64,000 nt of DNA, from assembly GCF_000317305.3 (NCBI RefSeq), contig NC_023036.2, positions 2,480,001 to 2,544,000 on the forward strand, in the 5' to 3' direction. Position 1 is the stretch's first letter, and the number at the start of each line of letters is the position of its first letter. A program made the translations under genes and the position numbers. Below the pieces are notes generated by a model that did no database searches, was not told the DNA's origin, and worked only from the letters and a program-made list of their open reading frames with translations. Shown in pieces: positions 1 through 6,366 of the stretch. Origin of the DNA: Mycolicibacterium neoaurum VKM Ac-1815D (GTDB lineage Bacteria; Actinomycetota; Actinomycetes; Mycobacteriales; Mycobacteriaceae).

Positions 1-21
1 GTTGTCGATGTCATGCACCCG

Positions 22-53
22 ACGCTAAAGCTTCACGCCTGCGTGAATGTCAA
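22..53 (-). promoter_or_regulatory. MerR-type divergent promoter/operator pointing off the left edge
   Basis: Read on the minus strand there is a perfect -35 hexamer TTGACA (53-48), then a perfect 7-bp inverted repeat (TTCACGC at 32-38, GCGTGAA at 41-47), then -10-like sequence TTTAGCGT (29-22). The -35/-10 spacing is 18-20 bp depending on the -10 register. A long spacer with the dyad centred in it is the classic architecture of promoters activated by MerR proteins. The regulated gene would lie beyond position 1. The dyad also abuts the start codon of the MerR gene, so autoregulation is possible. Seen: the sequence elements. Inferred: the regulator-site pairing. Confidence 0.6.
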
Positions 54-556
54 GACCGAGTCCGGAATTCACCGTCGTGCTGATCGGTGAGCTGGCTGCG
101 GCGGCCGGTGTCAGCACCCGTGCCCTGCGGCATTACGAAGACCGTGGGCTGCTGGTTCCCGGCCGGACCGCCAACGGTTACCGGCGGTACGGCCGGCAGG
201 ACGTCACCCGGGTGATGCAGATCCAACTGATGATCGGTGCCGGGCTCGGCACGTCGACCATTCGGCGGTATCTCGACTGTGCCCGCACCGACGAGCGTGG
301 GACATTCCTGCACATGTGTCCCGACCTGCGGGCCGCTCTGGACGAGGTCGCCGGCCGTCTCGACGAGCGCCAGGCCCAGCTCACCGAAACCCGGTTGCGG
401 CTGCGCACGCTGGCTGTGGGAGCAGCGGCCTCAGATCAAGAACCCGCCGTCGACATTCAAGTTGATACCGGTGATATAGCCCGAGTCGGGGGAGGCAAGA
501 AAGGCCACGGCGCTGGCGATATCACCGGTGTTGCCGTAGTGCCCGACGGCCAGTAA
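47..556 (+). CDS. MerR family transcriptional regulator
   Basis: Cytoplasmic DNA-binding regulator. The N-terminal winged-helix HTH is clear (IGELAAAAGVSTRALRHYE, residues 13-31, with wing TANGYRRY at 41-48), followed by a dimerisation coiled coil around residues 93-122. Cys78 and Cys91 are the only candidate thiol effector residues. The ATG at 47 is used because the HTH begins right after it. The domain is complete by about residue 125. The last 42 residues are read antisense through the 3' end of the convergent SDR gene (overlap 431-556) and look like arbitrary sequence, so the native stop may have been lost. The likely target is the divergent gene beyond the left edge. The inducer cannot be told from sequence. 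Confidence 0.85.
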   Translation: MSRPSPEFTVVLIGELAAAAGVSTRALRHYEDRGLLVPGRTANGYRRYGRQDVTRVMQIQLMIGAGLGTSTIRRYLDCARTDERGTFLHMCPDLRAALDEVAGRLDERQAQLTETRLRLRTLAVGAAASDQEPAVDIQVDTGDIARVGGGKKGHGAGDITGVAVVPDGQ

Positions 557-1144
557 CGGGGTCATCTGCTCGGCGAGTGGGCCCTCGGCGGGGTTCATGT
601 CGGTGGCGATGGGCCCCGGCTGGATGTTGTTGACTGTGATACCGCGCGGCCCGAGTTCGCGGGCCAGGCCGCGGGTGAATCCGGCGACCGCCGCCTTGGA
701 CAGCGCATACACCGAAAAGGCCGGCACCGGAACGCGCTCGGCGTTCACGCTGCCGATATTGATGATGCGCCCGCCCATGCCCAGGTGTGGCACCGCGGCC
801 TTGGTGGCCACGAATACGCCGCGCACGTTGATGTCCACGATGCGGTCGAATTCCTCGAGGTCGAAGTCCTCGATGAGTGCGCCGGAGGCGACACCGGCAT
901 TGTTCACCAGGATGTCCAGGCCGCCGAGTTCGGCCGCGGCGGACTCGACGGAGGCGGTGACTGCCTGCGCGTCGGCGGAGTCGGCCGCAATGGCCACCAC
1001 CTTGGCGCCCGCGGTGGTCAGTTCGTCGACCAGTTGTTGTGCCGGGGTGGGCGAGGAGTTGTAGGTAAAGGCGACCGACGCACCGTCGGCGACCAGGCGG
1101 CGCACGATCTGGGCGCCGATACCGCGCGAGGCGCCGGTCACCAA
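431..1144 (-). CDS. SDR family NAD(P)-dependent oxidoreductase (5' end probably frameshifted)
   Basis: Classical short-chain dehydrogenase/reductase. Cofactor motif TGASRGIG is at residues 3-10, NNAG at 81-84, and the catalytic Ser132, Tyr146 and Lys150 (YALSK) are present. The C-terminal GYITGINLNVDGGF is typical of the FabG-like group. The substrate is unknown. The longest continuous frame starts at a TTG (1144) directly before the Rossmann motif, which would drop the usual first beta-strand residues. A much better start lies upstream in another frame: ATG at 1191 behind a strong ribosome binding site (see the separate entry). Either the gene carries a one-base deletion or the assembly has an error there. 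It lies downstream of the MarR gene on the same strand. Confidence 0.8.
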   Translation of the reverse strand: MVTGASRGIGAQIVRRLVADGASVAFTYNSSPTPAQQLVDELTTAGAKVVAIAADSADAQAVTASVESAAAELGGLDILVNNAGVASGALIEDFDLEEFDRIVDINVRGVFVATKAAVPHLGMGGRIINIGSVNAERVPVPAFSVYALSKAAVAGFTRGLARELGPRGITVNNIQPGPIATDMNPAEGPLAEQMTPLLAVGHYGNTGDIASAVAFLASPDSGYITGINLNVDGGFLI

Positions 1145-1203
1145 TGCGCGGCGGCCTGCCAGTGGTGCAGAGTACGGGTGTTATCGGTCATGACGTCCTC
1201 CGC
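1138..1203 (-). other. Probable -1 frameshift in the 5' end of the SDR gene
   Basis: On the minus strand a GGAGG motif sits about 6 bases before ATG 1191, which encodes MTDNTRTL and then runs into a TGA at 1140-1138. The SDR frame, read backwards from 1144, encodes AGRRALVTGASRGIG, a textbook SDR N-terminus, until it meets a TAA at 1183-1181. Adding one base near 1168-1171 joins the two into a normal SDR start of about 253 residues in total. This is direct sequence evidence for a single-base deletion, or a sequencing error, at that point. Confidence 0.7.
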
Positions 1204-1212
1204 GAGCTGGAA

Positions 1213-1235
1213 CGGTTCGTGCGAACCGATCGGTT
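1213..1235. promoter_or_regulatory. Overlapping palindromes upstream of the SDR gene
   Basis: CGGTTCG (1213-1219) and CGAACCG (1222-1228) form a perfect 7-bp inverted repeat with a 2-base spacer. The adjacent AACCGATCGGTT (1224-1235) is a perfect 12-base palindrome sharing one arm. They lie just upstream of the ribosome binding site of the SDR gene, where a repressor would block its transcription. The motif differs from the AT-rich MarR operator next door, so a different (TetR-like) regulator is likely. No candidate regulator is identified. Confidence 0.45.
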
Positions 1236-1306
1236 GTTGACCCCTGGGAGATAACAGTGCACGCCGTGCTTCATTCCCGGGTCTGATCCCGCGGATCCGA
1301 ACGCGG

Positions 1307-1741
1307 CTACTGTAGCCCGCGTTCCAACGCGGCGAGCAGGCGCAGCGCCGCGGGGAGATCGCGGTGGTCGTCGAGTGCGCCACCTATGACGGATGCCCAG
1401 ACGGCGCGGATGCGGGCGAGATCTTCGGCGGCCAGTTCTGTTGTGCGAAGCAGGAATTGACGATTGTCAGCCGGGTCCGGCGTTCGTTCGACGAGACCCT
1501 TGCGTTCCAGGTCGCGCAGCGCCCGGCTCAGGTTGCTGCGCTGCAGGGCGGTTCCGGTCGCGACCGCGCTGGGGCCGATACCGGGGTGGTGGTCGATATA
1601 GCGCAGCACCGTCACCTCGGTCGTGGAGAGGTCGAGTACGGACGGATCGGCCATGGTGCGGGCCCGGATCGCCCGGGACACCGCCATCAGGAGGTCGGCC
1701 AGGTCGGCGAGCTGCTCGGTGTGAGCGGGTCGAGCTTGCAT
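1307..1741 (-). CDS. MarR family transcriptional regulator
   Basis: Winged-helix repressor of about 144 residues. The MarR fold is recognisable from the central HTH (GPSAVATGTALQRSNLSRALRDLERKGLV split over roughly residues 57-85), followed by the wing motif TPDPADNRQ. ATG 1741 is preferred over the in-frame GTG 1750 because an AGGTAGG motif sits about 9 bases before the ATG and would touch the GTG. It is divergent from the Bcr/CflA-type efflux pump, and the 68-base gap holds a perfect palindrome. The simplest model is a repressor of itself and the pump, relieved by an aromatic or phenolic compound (known for the family, inferred here). Confidence 0.85.
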   Translation of the reverse strand: MQARPAHTEQLADLADLLMAVSRAIRARTMADPSVLDLSTTEVTVLRYIDHHPGIGPSAVATGTALQRSNLSRALRDLERKGLVERTPDPADNRQFLLRTTELAAEDLARIRAVWASVIGGALDDHRDLPAALRLLAALERGLQ

Positions 1742-1757
1742 GATCGCCACCCTACCT

Positions 1758-1781
1758 GATAGTTATAGATATATAACTATC
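1758..1781. promoter_or_regulatory. MarR operator between marR-like gene and MFS pump
   Basis: Perfect inverted repeat with 10-base arms, GATAGTTATA (1758-1767) and TATAACTATC (1772-1781), separated by GATA. It is strikingly AT-rich in a GC-rich genome, it sits between two divergent genes, and one of them encodes a MarR protein. All of this is typical of a MarR operator overlapping both promoters. Confidence 0.75.
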
Positions 1782-1808
1782 ATTTGATAACCAATTTGGA
1801 GCTGCTGC

Positions 1809-3035
1809 ATGACCACCTCTGTCGACACCCCGCGCGCGGACGCGGCACCACGGATCACCGTCGGCCTACTCGTCACCCTTGCGCTGTTGTCGGCGGTGGC
1901 CCCGTTCGCCACCGACCTCTACCTGCCAGCTTTCCCCGAGATGGTCGACGATCTGCATACCTCGCCGACCACGGTGCAGCTGACCCTGACCACGTTTCTG
2001 ATCGGTCTGGCGCTGGGGCAGTTGATCTTCGGCCCGCTCTCGGATCGCTACGGGCGGGTGAAGCCGCTGTGGATCGGTGCCGCGATCTGTGTGGGTGCGA
2101 GTGCGGTCGCGGTGTTCGCGCCCACCATCGAGGTGCTCATCGCCGCCCGGCTGGCGCAGGGCCTGACGGGTGCGGCGGGCATGGTGATCGGCCGCGCCAT
2201 CATCTCCGACCTGGCCACCGGCCGTGCCGCCGCCCGGGCCTTCAGCCTCATGATGATCGTCGGCGGCATTGCTCCGATCGTTGCTCCGCTGGCCGGCGGT
2301 TTCCTCGTCGGTCCGTTGGGTTGGCGCGGCGCGCTGGCGATCATCCTGGTGCTGGTCGCTCTGATGCTCATCACCGCGCTCATCGTCATCCGCGAGACGC
2401 ACACCGAGGAGCGTCGCACCGCGCTGCGGGCCGAGAAAGCCACCGCAGGCTCGCCATTGCGTGAATTGCTCGGGCGTCGCTATATCGGCAACGTCGTCGC
2501 ATTCGGCTTCGCCTTCGCCGTGCTGATGGCCTACATCTCGGCCTCACCGTTCGTCTACCAGACGATGATGGGCCTGAGCGCCGCCCAGTACGGCGCGGTG
2601 TTCGGTGTCAATGCTCTCGGCCTGCTGCTGGTCAGTGCGCTCAGCGCCCGGCTGTCGGCCCGCACCGAACCGCATGTGCTGGCCACCGCCGGACTGGCCG
2701 TCATCACCGTCGCCGGCGTCATCGTGCTGGCGCTGGCCTACACCGACCTCGCGGCGGGCTGGCTGGCGCTCCCGCTGTTCGCCGCCGACGCCGGCATGGG
2801 TCTGATCTTCGGCACCACCACCGCGCTGGCCCTGTCGGCAGCGCCGCGGGCAGCAGGTAGCGCCTCGGCGGTGCTGGGTGCCACTCAGTTCCTGTTGGCC
2901 GCCGCCGTGTCACCTCTGGTGAGTCTGGCCGGTGAGCACACCGCCGGCCCGCTGGGCATCGTGATGGTGTGCTGCTCGGTGATCGCCTGCGCCGGTCTGG
3001 CGCTGGCCCGCAATCACACTCCCGGACCGTCCTGA
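1809..3035 (+). CDS. Bcr/CflA-type multidrug MFS transporter
   Basis: Inner-membrane drug:H+ antiporter, 408 residues, 12 predicted membrane segments. The signature TDLYLPAFP (residues 35-43) and the motif-A loop GPLSDRYGR (75-83) between TM2 and TM3 identify the DHA1 Bcr/CflA group, known for bicyclomycin, chloramphenicol or sulfonamide export. ATG 1809 follows a GGAG motif at a 7-base distance. It is transcribed divergently from the MarR gene and probably controlled by it through the 1758-1781 operator. Its 3' end overlaps the convergent gluD by 22 bases. The actual drug cannot be predicted. Confidence 0.9.
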   Translation: MTTSVDTPRADAAPRITVGLLVTLALLSAVAPFATDLYLPAFPEMVDDLHTSPTTVQLTLTTFLIGLALGQLIFGPLSDRYGRVKPLWIGAAICVGASAVAVFAPTIEVLIAARLAQGLTGAAGMVIGRAIISDLATGRAAARAFSLMMIVGGIAPIVAPLAGGFLVGPLGWRGALAIILVLVALMLITALIVIRETHTEERRTALRAEKATAGSPLRELLGRRYIGNVVAFGFAFAVLMAYISASPFVYQTMMGLSAAQYGAVFGVNALGLLLVSALSARLSARTEPHVLATAGLAVITVAGVIVLALAYTDLAAGWLALPLFAADAGMGLIFGTTTALALSAAPRAAGSASAVLGATQFLLAAAVSPLVSLAGEHTAGPLGIVMVCCSVIACAGLALARNHTPGPS

Positions 3036-3883
3036 ACGATCGGCCGTGCCGCCTGCGGTTGAGGGCCCTTCTTGGACCGCCGCAGCCTGGCCTCGAGTCG
3101 CGTGGCCAACGAGGAGAGGGCGAAGTTCAGCCCGATCATCAACACCGCGATGACCATCAGCGCCGGGATGTAGTTGCTGTAGGCGGAGCCGACGCTCTGT
3201 GCCTGGCGAACCATCTCCACGAACGTGATCTGATAGCCGATCGCGGTGTCCTTGAGCACCACGACCATCTGTGACACCAGGACCGGCAGCATCGAGGTGA
3301 TGGCCTGGGGGAGCTGCACACTGGTCATGGTCTGGGTCCACGTCATGCCCAGCGCCGAGGCGGCCTCGGCCTGACCGCGGGGCAGCGCGTGCACACCGGT
3401 GCGCACGATCTCGGCGATCACCGCCGCGTTGTACAACGTCAGGCCGGTGATCACCCCGGCCAGTGCCAGGTACTCCGAGGCGAACACCCCGTACATCGCG
3501 AACAGTGCGTAGGAGAACAACATCATGATCAGCACCGGCACCGCGCGGAAGAATTCCACGAACACGCCGCAGCCCCAGCTGATGGCCCGCACCGGCGAGA
3601 GCCGTCCGATCCCGAGCAGACAGCCCAACACCAGGGCCAGCACGATCGACACCGCGGCGGCGGTCAGCGTGCCCTCGATACCGGGCAGCACATAGGTGGT
3701 CCAGAGATCGGCGGTGAAGAACGGCTCCCACTTGGCGGCATCGAACTGCCCGGCGGCGGCGAACTTCCACGCCACCCAGCCCAGGATCGCGGCGAACACC
3801 AGGGCCGTCAGAACGGCCAGGACCATGTTGATCTTGCGCGCGCGGGGACCGGGCGCATCGAACAGAACGGACGAGCCCGTCAT
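3014..3883 (-). CDS. gluD: Glutamate/amino-acid ABC transporter permease GluD
   Basis: Membrane-spanning subunit of a polar amino-acid importer (HisMQ/GlnP family), 289 residues. The EAA loop that docks to the ATPase is visible (GQAEAASALGMTWTQ followed by LPQA, about residues 170-195). Together with gluC, gluB and gluA it matches the Corynebacterium/Mycobacterium glutamate uptake system. ATG 3883 is chosen because a GGAGAG motif sits just upstream and MTGSS begins normal sequence. A longer frame reaching back to 4027 would only add translated tandem repeat (REEQTTRERS type). The start overlaps the stop of the repeat ORF as ATGA, suggesting translational coupling. It is the last gene of the operon. 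Confidence 0.9.
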   Translation of the reverse strand: MTGSSVLFDAPGPRARKINMVLAVLTALVFAAILGWVAWKFAAAGQFDAAKWEPFFTADLWTTYVLPGIEGTLTAAAVSIVLALVLGCLLGIGRLSPVRAISWGCGVFVEFFRAVPVLIMMLFSYALFAMYGVFASEYLALAGVITGLTLYNAAVIAEIVRTGVHALPRGQAEAASALGMTWTQTMTSVQLPQAITSMLPVLVSQMVVVLKDTAIGYQITFVEMVRQAQSVGSAYSNYIPALMVIAVLMIGLNFALSSLATRLEARLRRSKKGPQPQAARPIVQDGPGV

Positions 3884-4035
3884 CGGTGCTCTCCGCTCTT
3901 CGCGCAAGCGCTCACGTGTTGTCTGTTCTTCGCGCGAGCGCTCATGTGTTGTCTGTTCTTCGCGCGAGCGCTCATGTGTTGTCTGTTCTTCGCGCGAGCG
4001 CTCACGTGTTGTCTGTTCTTCGCGCAAGCGCTCAT
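3880..4035 (-). CDS. Small repeat-encoded ORF coupling gluC to gluD
   Basis: A 51-residue frame made of five near-identical decapeptides (type MSARAKNRQH), each starting with ATG or GTG. Its ATG (4035-4033) overlaps the gluC stop as TGATG, and its TGA (3882-3880) overlaps the gluD start as ATGA. The exact stop/start relay implies that ribosomes finishing gluC can translate the repeat and re-initiate at gluD. The product is very basic and has no recognisable domain. Its function may be only to carry ribosomes, or to tune GluD output by copy number. Mycobacterial MIRUs are known to have this overlapping layout; whether the peptide accumulates is unknown. Confidence 0.5.
   Translation of the reverse strand: MSACAKNRQHVSARAKNRQHMSARAKNRQHMSARAKNRQHVSACAKSGEHR
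3901..4034. repeat. 30-bp tandem repeat between gluC and gluD (MIRU-like)
   Basis: Four head-to-tail copies of a 30-base unit (3901-3930, 3931-3960, 3961-3990, 3991-4020) plus a 14-base partial copy (4021-4034). Copies differ only at two positions: A/G in the GCGCRAGCG part and C/T in CTCAYGTG. Each unit carries the 8-base palindrome GAGCGCTC or its variant AAGCGCTC. The unit length is a multiple of three, so copy-number change keeps the reading frame. Resemblance to mycobacterial interspersed repetitive units is by position and start/stop overlap, not by a sequence match I can prove. Confidence 0.9.
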
Positions 4036-4715
4036 CACCGAAGCACCGCCCAGCGCTTGCCCAGCCACCCGAACAGCAAGCCCATCGGCAGGGTCAGGAT
4101 GACGAACCCGATGGCGAAGATGCTACCGACCACCAGCAGTGCCGAGGTGTTCTCCACCATTTCCTTCATCAGCAGTGCCGCCTCGGCGACGCCGATCGCC
4201 GAGGCGATGGTGGTGTTCTTCGTCAACGCGATCATCACCGAACCCAGCGGGATGATGACCGCTCGAAAAGCCTGCGGCAGCAGGATGATCCGGAGGTTCT
4301 GCGAGAAGGTCAGGCCGAGCGAGCGCGCCGCCTCGGCCTGACCCATCGGCACGGTGTTCACCCCCGAGCGGATGGCCTCACACACGAATGCCGCGGTGTA
4401 GATTGTCAGCCCGAGAACCGCCAGGCGGAAGTTGCTGTCGACGATCGACGTCGGCGACGTCGGGTCGGTCAGCGTGATGTGCAGCGTGTTGGCCAGGCCC
4501 AATGAGCAGAACACCAGGATCAGGGTCAGCGGGGTGTTGCGCACCACGTTGACATAGCTGGTGCCCACCGCCCGCATCACCGGTACCGGTGAGAGCCGCA
4601 TTGCGGCCAGCACGGTGCCCAGCACCAGTGCACCGATCGCCGCATACACGGTCAGCTCGATGGTGACCAGGAACGCAGCGAAGATCCGGTCCTGGTACTC
4701 GCTGAAAACTTCCAC
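4035..4715 (-). CDS. gluC: Glutamate/amino-acid ABC transporter permease GluC
   Basis: Second integral membrane subunit of the glutamate importer, 226 residues, with the same HisM/HisQ fold as GluD. About five membrane segments are visible, with the EAA loop (GQAEAARSLGLTFSQN and LPQAFR) near residues 130-160. It starts at GTG 4715, 12 bases after the gluB stop. It should form a heterodimeric channel with GluD, with GluA bound on the cytoplasmic face and GluB delivering substrate outside. Its stop codon overlaps the ATG of the repeat ORF. Confidence 0.9.
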   Translation of the reverse strand: MEVFSEYQDRIFAAFLVTIELTVYAAIGALVLGTVLAAMRLSPVPVMRAVGTSYVNVVRNTPLTLILVFCSLGLANTLHITLTDPTSPTSIVDSNFRLAVLGLTIYTAAFVCEAIRSGVNTVPMGQAEAARSLGLTFSQNLRIILLPQAFRAVIIPLGSVMIALTKNTTIASAIGVAEAALLMKEMVENTSALLVVGSIFAIGFVILTLPMGLLFGWLGKRWAVLR

Positions 4716-4727
4716 CCGGTGGATCCG

Positions 4728-5540
4728 CTACTTCGTGACGGCGGGCGGCTGGGGTGTGGCGATACCGGCAGGGCCCAAGTTCTTCTCGAACGCCGCGGCC
4801 CACTTGCCCTCGGTCTCCATCTTGGTGATGGCGTCGTTGATCTTGGTCTGCAGCTCGGTGTCGTCCTTCTTCAGCCCGATGCCGTAGTTCTCCTCCGAGA
4901 ACGGCTCACCGACGAGCTTGAAGGTGCCCGGCTGTTGGGCGGCATACCCGGCCAGGATCACCTCATCGGTGGTCACCGCATCGATCGCACCGCTCTTGAG
5001 CGCCTCCACGCAGGCCGAGTAGGTGTCGTACTGCTGCAGCTGAACGCCGGGGTACTTGTCCTTGATGCGCTGGGCTGGGGTCGAGCCGGTGACCGAGCAC
5101 AGCTTCTTGTTGTTCTCCAGCGATTCGGCGCCGACGATGTCGGAATTGTCCGCCCGCACCAACAGGCTCTGGCCGGTCACCAGATAGGGACCGGCGAAGC
5201 TGACCTTCTCCTTACGTGCGTCCGTGATCGAGTAGGTGGCGGCGATGAAGTCCACCTGCCCGTTCTGGATCAGCGTCTCGCGCTGGCCCGACGGGGCTTC
5301 CTTCCACTCGATCTGATCGGGGGTGTAGCCGAGCTGTTCGGCCACATAGGTCGCCACATCGACGTCGAACCCGCTCATCGAGCCGTCCGGGTTCTTCAGT
5401 CCGAGACCCGGCTGGTCGAACTTGGTGCCGATGACCACCTTGTTCTCGTCACCGCCCGATCCGCCGCCGCAGGCGGCCAGGGTCAGCGGCAGTGCTGCGG
5501 CCAGGACGGCGGCAGCGGCCACCCGAACTCGAAATGACAT
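4728..5540 (-). CDS. gluB: Glutamate-binding lipoprotein GluB
   Basis: Extracytoplasmic solute-binding protein (SBP_bac_3 family), 270 residues. The signal peptide ends in lipobox LAAC with Cys24 as the lipidated residue, anchoring it to the outer face of the membrane. The mature part has the two-lobe binding fold with typical motifs (GFDVDVATYVAEQLG, AATYSIT, GPYLVTGQSLLV). ATG 5540 follows GGAGCACGTG. An in-frame extension back to 5693 is antisense to gluA and lacks a signal. It captures glutamate or a related acidic amino acid; specificity is inferred from the operon type. Confidence 0.92.
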   Translation of the reverse strand: MSFRVRVAAAAVLAAALPLTLAACGGGSGGDENKVVIGTKFDQPGLGLKNPDGSMSGFDVDVATYVAEQLGYTPDQIEWKEAPSGQRETLIQNGQVDFIAATYSITDARKEKVSFAGPYLVTGQSLLVRADNSDIVGAESLENNKKLCSVTGSTPAQRIKDKYPGVQLQQYDTYSACVEALKSGAIDAVTTDEVILAGYAAQQPGTFKLVGEPFSEENYGIGLKKDDTELQTKINDAITKMETEGKWAAAFEKNLGPAGIATPQPPAVTK

Positions 5541-5556
5541 CACGTGCTCCTTCGAT

Positions 5557-6309
5557 TCAGTGATTGAGAATCTTGCCGAGGAAGTCCTTGGCGCGGTCGG
5601 ATTTCGGGTTGCCGAAGAACTCCTCCGGCTCGGCGTCCTCCACGATCGCGCCGTCGGCCATGAAGACCACCCGATGCGAGGCGCGCCGCGCAAAGCCCAT
5701 CTCGTGGGTCACGACCAGCATCGTCATCCCCTCGGTGGCCAGATCGGTCATGACGGCCAGCACCTCGTTGATCATCTCGGGGTCCAGCGCGCTGGTGGGC
5801 TCGTCGAAGAGCATCACCTTCGGGTTCATGGCCAACGACCTGGCGATCGCGACACGCTGCTGCTGTCCGCCGGAGAGTTGCGCGGGGTACTTGTCGGCCT
5901 GATTGGCGATACCGACCCGATCCAGCAGCTTCATCCCCTCGGCACGCGCTGCGTCCTTGGCGATCTTGCGCACCTTGACCGGGGCCAGCATGACGTTCTC
6001 GATGATCGTCTTGTGGGCGAACAGGTTGAACGACTGGAATACCATTCCGACGTCGGAGCGCAGCTGGGCCAGCTTGCGGCCCTCCTCGGGCAGCACTTCA
6101 CCGTCAATGGTGATGGTTCCCGTGTCGATCGGCTCGAGCCGATTGATGGTGCGGCACAAGGTGGATTTGCCCGAACCCGACGGACCGAGCACCACGACGA
6201 CCTGACCGCGCGGAACATCGAGGTTGATGTCCTTGAGCACGTGGAGATCGCCGAAATGCTTGTCGACAGCCTGCATCGAGATCATCGGGACCGAAGCCGC
6301 GGTGGTCAT
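5557..6309 (-). CDS. gluA: Glutamate ABC transporter ATPase GluA
   Basis: Cytoplasmic energising subunit, 250 residues. Walker [10 protein letters not shown] is at 42-50, signature LSGGQQQR at 145-152, Walker B VMLFDEP at 165-171 with the catalytic Glu, and the switch His lies in VVTHEMGFA. This is the polar amino-acid ATPase subfamily (GlnQ/HisP). ATG 6309 is the most complete start; an internal ATG lies nine codons in. It is the first gene of gluABCD and divergent from miaB, with 57 bases holding both promoters. A cluster of this kind next to miaB is usual in fast-growing mycobacteria (recalled). Confidence 0.92.
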   Translation of the reverse strand: MTTAASVPMISMQAVDKHFGDLHVLKDINLDVPRGQVVVVLGPSGSGKSTLCRTINRLEPIDTGTITIDGEVLPEEGRKLAQLRSDVGMVFQSFNLFAHKTIIENVMLAPVKVRKIAKDAARAEGMKLLDRVGIANQADKYPAQLSGGQQQRVAIARSLAMNPKVMLFDEPTSALDPEMINEVLAVMTDLATEGMTMLVVTHEMGFARRASHRVVFMADGAIVEDAEPEEFFGNPKSDRAKDFLGKILNH

Positions 6310-6366
6310 GGGCTCTGACCCTACCCAGGGAACGCTCAGGATGGGCGGTATCGACACCCCCGTAAC

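Noticed and set aside
1305..1317. Terminator at the 3' end of the MarR gene
   Set aside because: GGCTAC and GTAGCC are only one base apart, too tight to form a hairpin loop.
3014..4027. A 337-residue gluD with a REEQTTRERS-repeat N-terminus
   Set aside because: The extra part is only tandem repeat read in another frame. A GGAGAG site and ATG at 3883 give the normal protein, and the other frame has exact stop/start overlaps.
3901..4034. CRISPR array
   Set aside because: The repeats are directly adjacent with no variable spacers, and no cas genes are present.
4728..5693. Longer GluB start at 5693
   Set aside because: The extension is antisense to gluA and would hide the signal peptide; ATG 5540 has a good ribosome binding site and leads into a lipobox.
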